Program-made: the position numbers and the translations under genes | The notes under the pieces: model-generated | The model's database searches: none | What the model saw: the letters and a program-made list of their open reading frames with translations, nothing else | Told to the model about the DNA's origin: nothing | NCBI GenBank assembly: GCA_024699575.1 | Contig: JAILPF010000352.1 | Span: 1 to 6,080 of the forward strand | Source of the DNA: Acetatifactor sp. | GTDB taxonomy: Bacteria; Bacillota; Clostridia; Lachnospirales; Lachnospiraceae | Direction of reading: 5' to 3' | Length of the DNA stretch: 6,080 bases | Part shown: piece after piece, positions 5,887-6,080 of the stretch | How the letters are laid out: every line of letters starts with the position of its first letter | Position numbering within the stretch: the stretch's first letter is position 1

Positions 5887-5915
5887 TTGCAATCGAGCTG
5901 GATTTTTGGTACATT
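5887..5915 (+). promoter_or_regulatory. Candidate sigma-A promoter for the gene at 6019
   Basis: TTGCAA (5887-5892) and TACATT (5910-5915) are separated by 17 bp; each matches the consensus at four of six positions. The -10 box overlaps an inverted repeat TACAT (5910-5914) / ATGTA (5920-5924), a possible repressor site. Transcription would start near 5922 and give a leader of about 97 nt. The moderate boxes together with the upstream repeats suggest an activated promoter; this is inference. Confidence 0.4.
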
Positions 5916-5983
5916 TTATATGTATCAGTATGCCATCTTGGAGGGGCTAACAATCCGGGGGAGTCGTGCCGATGTAAAGATTG

Positions 5984-6012
5984 GGAGCATATGCTCCTAT
6001 GGTGAAGGAGGT
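5984..6012 (+). promoter_or_regulatory. Perfect palindrome beside a strong ribosome-binding site
   Basis: GGAGCAT (5984-5990) and ATGCTCC (5991-5997) form a 14-bp perfect palindrome. Six bases later is GAAGGAGGTG (6004-6012 region), a near-ideal ribosome site seven bases before the ATG at 6019. The CTCCT of the palindrome (5994-5998) can pair either with GGGAG on its left or with AGGAG of the ribosome site on its right, so the two foldings exclude one another. Equally it may be a DNA operator. Confidence 0.4.
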
Positions 6013-6018
6013 GCCGGT

Positions 6019-6080
6019 ATGGTTGATGAAAAGATTACCATTCAGGATGCATCAGAAGTTGACCCTAATCTGCTCCGTAT
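6019..6080 (+). CDS. Unrecognised protein, N-terminal 20 codons only (partial)
   Basis: ATG at 6019 follows AAGGAGGT at seven bases, the strongest ribosome site in the window, and the frame is open to the window end. The visible protein is MVDEKITIQDASEVDPNLLR: short, acidic and without a signal peptide or membrane segment, so a cytoplasmic protein is likely. I do not recognise a family from this much. It has its own candidate promoter and a 97-nt structured leader. Its position beside recombinase DNA makes a mobile-element gene possible, but nothing in the residues proves it. An ATG at 5999 is in another frame and has no ribosome site. Confidence 0.65.
   Translation, partial: MVDEKITIQDASEVDPNLLR

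Larger units (their letters stand above)
5620..6018 (+). other. 399-bp stretch without a gene: terminator, three hairpins, promoter and leader
   Basis: No convincing coding frame fills this stretch on either strand; a reverse-strand open frame covering 5464-5799 overlaps the recombinase remnant and has no recognisable protein features. Contents in order: the terminator (5630-5675), three tight hairpins (5694-5720, 5741-5767, 5779-5811), a weaker CGAG/CTCG hairpin (5834-5850), two 11-bp direct repeats (5860-5881), a candidate promoter (5887-5915) and a leader with a palindrome (5984-5997) ahead of the next gene. Base composition is intermediate between the GC-rich remnant and the genes at the left of the window. 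Confidence 0.6.

Noticed and set aside
5922..6018. Cyclic-di-GMP or cobalamin riboswitch in the leader
   Set aside because: The conserved core sequences of those riboswitches are not present; only general G-rich segments are seen.

Overview
The window looks like DNA from a gut-type Clostridia bacterium, most likely Lachnospiraceae. The grounds are moderate-to-low GC genes, purine-rich ribosome sites, and a ComEA-like lipoprotein, an OmpR-type two-component pair and a GerMN lipoprotein set close together on one strand. The taxonomic call is inference from gene content. All convincing genes are on the + strand.

Bases 1-101 hold the last 32 codons of what is probably an ABC-transporter solute-binding protein. 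Bases 176-604 encode a small YdcZ-type membrane protein of the drug/metabolite transporter superfamily. A likely sigma-A promoter (613-641) then leads into a block of four co-directional genes: a lipoprotein with SLBB and helix-hairpin-helix (ComEA-like) domains (693-1259), an OmpR/PhoB response regulator (1297-1992), its sensor histidine kinase (2002-3507) and a lipoprotein with two GerMN domains (3523-4437). The order regulator, kinase, GerMN lipoprotein parallels the actinobacterial MtrA-MtrB-LpqB system. A plausible reading is an envelope-stress or cell-wall sensing unit whose outer lipoprotein tunes the kinase.

After 4437 the layout becomes disordered. Bases 4438-4983 are a start-less open frame encoding part of an Ig-like (Big-type) surface protein, in the same frame as the GerMN gene and separated from it by one TAG. 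At about 4950-4980 the sequence changes abruptly to GC-rich DNA (41 of 60 bases G or C in 5041-5100, against 27 of 60 in 4741-4800). This DNA encodes only the C-terminal coiled coil and tail of a large serine recombinase, with a frameshift near 5520. These look like remnants left by rearrangement around a mobile element, or an assembly join; the sequence alone cannot decide which.

The recombinase remnant is followed by a strong intrinsic terminator (5630-5675). Three further tight stem-loops lie within 5694-5811, in a stretch without a gene. Next come a candidate promoter with two 11-bp direct repeats just upstream, a leader of about 97 nt carrying a 14-bp perfect palindrome, and the first 20 codons of an unrecognised gene (6019 onward) with an excellent ribosome site.

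A recurring theme is secondary structure at translation starts. The YdcZ-type start codon lies in a 14-bp stem, the ribosome site of the ComEA-like gene lies in a 9-bp hairpin, and the last gene has a palindrome whose 3' arm can alternatively pair with its ribosome site. I see no CRISPR array, tRNA or rRNA. I found no complete novel defence or mobile system; the most interesting items are the regulator-kinase-GerMN unit, the structured 5.63-5.81 kb region and the two breakpoints.
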